From an uncultured Clostridia bacterium (GTDB lineage Bacteria > Bacillota > Clostridia > Christensenellales > Borkfalkiaceae): a DNA stretch of 8,064 nucleotides. The DNA lies in the NCBI GenBank assembly GCA_947629605.1, contig CANREK010000051.1, positions 1 to 8,064 on the forward strand, written 5' to 3'. Made by a program: the position numbers and the translations under genes. The notes beneath the pieces were generated by a model that saw only the letters and a program-made list of their open reading frames with translations, ran no database searches and was not told the DNA's origin. Below are positions 6,286-8,064 of the stretch, piece after piece; position 1 is the stretch's first letter; each line of letters opens with the position of its first letter.

Positions 6286-6300
6286 TTATGTCTGACATAA
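6286..6300. promoter_or_regulatory. Palindromic operator-like site 1
   Basis: TTATGTC and GACATAA flank a single central T, giving a 15-base palindrome. Its 13-base core TATGTCTGACATA (6287-6299) is repeated exactly at site 2, 23 bp further on. The core has the GT-NNN-AC form seen in some GntR-family operators, but the flanking bases do not match a known consensus well. Its position 113-127 bases before dgt suggests a binding site for a dimeric regulator of that operon; no regulator gene is in the window. Confidence 0.5.
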
Positions 6301-6309
6301 ATGGCTGTT

Positions 6310-6322
6310 TATGTCTGACATA
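6310..6322. promoter_or_regulatory. Palindromic operator-like site 2
   Basis: A second exact copy of TATGTCTGACATA, centred at 6316, which is 23 bp from the centre of site 1 (6293) or about two helical turns. The two sites also form a larger inverted repeat: GACATAAA (6294-6301) and TTTATGTC (6308-6315) surround TGGCTG. Including the full palindromes gives 14-base arms with one central mismatch. A CTGACA within each copy could double as a -35 element, but no good -10 sits at the right distance. Confidence 0.5.
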
Positions 6323-6326
6323 CTAT

Positions 6327-6400
6327 TAAAAATCACCGAATTTTGAAAAAATTCTCCACAAAAAAGAGGATTTTTTTATTTTTTTGCGTAATAATTTGTG
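6327..6400. other. AT-rich leader with A and T tracts before dgt
   Basis: This is a sharp drop in GC compared with the rest of the window. GAATTTT (6338-6344) and AAAATTC (6348-6354) form a weak hairpin with loop GAA. Further on are six A residues (6360-6365), GAGGA, then runs of seven T (6371-6377) and of T again to 6385. The pattern could bend DNA or serve as promoter surroundings. TAATAAT at 6389-6395 is a possible -10, but no matching -35 is seen. The stems are too weak and AT-only for a convincing terminator. Confidence 0.35.
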
Positions 6401-6412
6401 ATGAAAGAAACC

Positions 6413-7411
6413 ATGTACGATATGAAAGAAAAAACCTACCAAAAGGAGCGGATGTTCCTTTCTCCCTATGCGGTGCGTTCCGAAGATACGCGCGGACGGG
6501 AGAGAGAGGAAGAGCCCTGTCCCATGCGCACCGATTTCCAGCGCGACAGAGACCGCATCATCTACTCCAAGTCCTTCCTCCGTCTCAAAAACAAGACGCA
6601 GGTATTTTTTGCGCCCGACGGCGACCACTATATGTCCCGTCTCACGCACACGCTCGACGTCTCGCAGATCGCTCGTTCCATGGCGCGGGGGCTCTCCCTC
6701 AACGAGGACCTCGCGGAGGCCATCGCCCTCGGGCATGACCTCGGCCACACGCCGTTCGGCCACATCGGGGAACGCGTTCTCGCGTCGCTCTGCCCCACGG
6801 GATTCAAGCACAATGTGCAGTCCCTCCGCGTCGTGGACAAGCTCGAAAAGGACGGTAAGGGGCTCAACCTCACCTATGAGGTGAGGAGCGGCATCCTCAA
6901 CCACACTCCCGCGGGCACGCCCGAGACGCTGGAAGCCGAAGTCGTGCGGTACGCCGATCTCATCGCCTATATCAATCACGACATCGAGGACGCCATCCGC
7001 GCCGGCTATATCACGGCGGACGCACTGCCGAAAGATGCCGTCTCTCTCTTCGGGCGGCACACCTCCGAGCGCATCAACACTGCAATTTCGGACATCTGCC
7101 GCACGTCGGAGGGTCAGCCCTATGTCCGCATGTCTCCCGAGAAGGACGAGGCGCTTGCAAGGCTGCGTTCCTTCATGTTCGAGAACGTCTATGAGCGGGC
7201 CAACGAGCTCATCCAAAAGAGCGCCGAGCGCATGCTCAAAGCTCTCTATACATATTTTATGGAACAGCCCGAAGAGCTCCCCGTTCTCTATCGCGAAACG
7301 GCACATTCCGACACCCCGCGGGCGGTATGCGACTATCTCTCCTCCATGACCGACCGCTACGCCATCAATCTCTTCCAAAGCCTCTTTGTGCCGCAAGAGG
7401 GGAGCGTGTAA
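6413..7411 (+). CDS. dgt: dGTP triphosphohydrolase-like HD-domain protein
   Basis: A member of the Dgt family, HD-domain phosphohydrolases that cleave dNTPs to nucleosides plus tripolyphosphate and so adjust dNTP pools. From the chosen start the metal-binding residues are His79 (RLTHTLDV), His108-Asp109 (GHDLGHTPFGH) and Asp182 (YADLIAYI). The upstream DFQRDRDRII-SKSFLRLKNKTQVF block is the standard N-terminal family signature. At 332 residues it is the shorter Gram-positive type, whose substrate range may be wider than dGTP. The start is uncertain: in-frame starts exist at 6398 (GTG), 6401, 6413, 6422 and 6452. AAAAGGAG at 6441-6448 is only 3 bases from the 6452 ATG, and starting there would remove the short N-terminal helix before LSPYA that homologues keep. 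I prefer 6413, with a weak GAAAG 5 bases upstream. It overlaps dnaG by one base. Confidence 0.9.
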   Translation: MYDMKEKTYQKERMFLSPYAVRSEDTRGREREEEPCPMRTDFQRDRDRIIYSKSFLRLKNKTQVFFAPDGDHYMSRLTHTLDVSQIARSMARGLSLNEDLAEAIALGHDLGHTPFGHIGERVLASLCPTGFKHNVQSLRVVDKLEKDGKGLNLTYEVRSGILNHTPAGTPETLEAEVVRYADLIAYINHDIEDAIRAGYITADALPKDAVSLFGRHTSERINTAISDICRTSEGQPYVRMSPEKDEALARLRSFMFENVYERANELIQKSAERMLKALYTYFMEQPEELPVLYRETAHSDTPRAVCDYLSSMTDRYAINLFQSLFVPQEGSV

Positions 7412-8064
7412 TGCAGCAGAATTTTTCCTCCTTCCTTCAAACGGTCAAGGAGAAGAATGACATCGTAGATGTCATCGGTTCCTATATCAAGTTGGAGAGA
7501 AGGGGATACAACTATTGGGCATGCTGTCCCTTCCACCACGAAAAGACGCCCTCCTTTTCCATCAACTCCGTCGACCGATACTATCACTGTTTCGGCTGCG
7601 GGGTGAGCGGGAACGTCATCACCTTTGTGCAGGAATACGAAAATGTGGACTTCATGCAGGCCGTGGAGATCCTTGCCGCCCGCGCGGGGCTCGAAGTGCC
7701 CGAGCGGGACGATAAGGCCGCCGAGCTTGCCACGCTCAAAAAGAAGAAACGGGACAGGTACGTCGCTCTGATGAAGGACGCCGCCCGCTTTTATCTCGGC
7801 AATCTCTATGGCGGAAGGGCCGACGAGCACCTTGCCTACCTCTCCAAGCGGGGGATCACGCCTTCGCTTGCGAAGAAATTCGGGCTCGGCGCATCGCTCG
7901 ACTTCGACGGTCTCCCCGCCCACCTTCTCGCGCTCGGCTACACGAGCGAGGAATGTGCGGAGAGCGGGGCATGCGGCGTCGGCGACAACGGCAGACTGTA
8001 CGATTTTGAGGGCGGAAGGCTCATCATTCCCATCATCAACAACTTCGACGAGGTCATCGCCTTC
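7411..8064 (+). CDS. dnaG: DNA primase, N-terminal part (3' partial)
   Basis: The first 218 residues of the replicative primase, which makes RNA primers for lagging-strand synthesis at the fork. The CHC2 zinc-binding domain is complete: ligands Cys39 and His42 in CPFHHEKTPSF, and Cys60 and Cys63 in YHCFGCGVSGN. The zinc-domain/core linker follows, with a YLSKRGITPSLAKKFGLG segment. The sequence ends as the catalytic core begins (GGRLIIPIINNFDEVIAF), before the TOPRIM acidic residues, so the gene continues off the right edge. The ATG at 7411 shares its A with the TAA of dgt (TAATG), and a strong GAGGGGAG (7396-7403) lies 7 bases upstream. A dgt-dnaG pair, often followed by the main sigma factor rpoD, is a known arrangement in Bacillota; the next gene cannot be seen. 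Confidence 0.97.
   Translation, partial: MQQNFSSFLQTVKEKNDIVDVIGSYIKLERRGYNYWACCPFHHEKTPSFSINSVDRYYHCFGCGVSGNVITFVQEYENVDFMQAVEILAARAGLEVPERDDKAAELATLKKKKRDRYVALMKDAARFYLGNLYGGRADEHLAYLSKRGITPSLAKKFGLGASLDFDGLPAHLLALGYTSEECAESGACGVGDNGRLYDFEGGRLIIPIINNFDEVIAF

Noticed and set aside
6338..6385. Possible intrinsic terminator (weak hairpin followed by T runs)
   Set aside because: The stem is almost all A-T, a second weak A/T stem overlaps the T run, and it lies about 200 bases after the last stop. There is no GC-rich stem directly before the T tract.
6326..7396. Long open frame on the minus strand opposite dgt, slightly longer than dgt itself
   Set aside because: The + strand frame carries all the Dgt HD motifs. 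The antisense translation shows no recognisable family and is explained by GC-rich codon bias, which removes stop codons from the opposite strand.

Overview
This window looks like a chromosomal housekeeping segment of a moderately GC-rich Bacillota, probably a member of Clostridia. The evidence is tight gene packing on one strand, an AroB/AroC/AroE/AroK set with a type II (AroQ) dehydroquinase, a dgt-dnaG pair, and GGAGG-like ribosome binding sites. The taxonomic guess comes from gene style and order only. All nine recognisable genes lie on the + strand.

Region 1 (about 1-6136) reads as one long operon. It opens with the 3' part of a PhnP-like metallo-beta-lactamase-fold hydrolase, then a patatin-like phospholipase. 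Five shikimate-pathway genes follow: aroC, aroB, aroE, aroQ and aroK. The last gene is a short-chain dehydrogenase/reductase. From the patatin gene onward every junction overlaps, mostly as 4-base ATGA stop/start overlaps, so the genes are almost certainly translationally coupled. The aro genes cover the steps from DAHP to shikimate-3-phosphate plus the final step to chorismate. DAHP synthase and EPSP synthase (aroA) are not in the window.

Region 2 (6137-6412) is the only real intergenic gap and is the most unusual part. Its first half is GC-rich. It holds a perfect 8-bp hairpin and two inverted copies of a roughly 30-base REP-like stem-loop, which share a tandem GA/GA motif and show a compensatory base-pair change. 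Its second half turns abruptly AT-rich. It holds two identical 13-base palindromes 23 bp apart, followed by A and T tracts. No convincing intrinsic terminator or consensus promoter is visible.

Region 3 (6413-8064) starts a second operon: a dGTPase-like HD-domain triphosphohydrolase whose stop overlaps by one base the start of dnaG (primase), which runs off the right edge.

I see no tRNA, rRNA, CRISPR array, insertion sequence or defence system. The points most worth following are the covarying inverted repeat pair, the twin palindromes before dgt, a palindromic GC-rich insert that appears to add about ten residues inside AroC, and the chance that the terminal SDR is the elongation factor P 5-aminopentanone reductase (YmfI-like).
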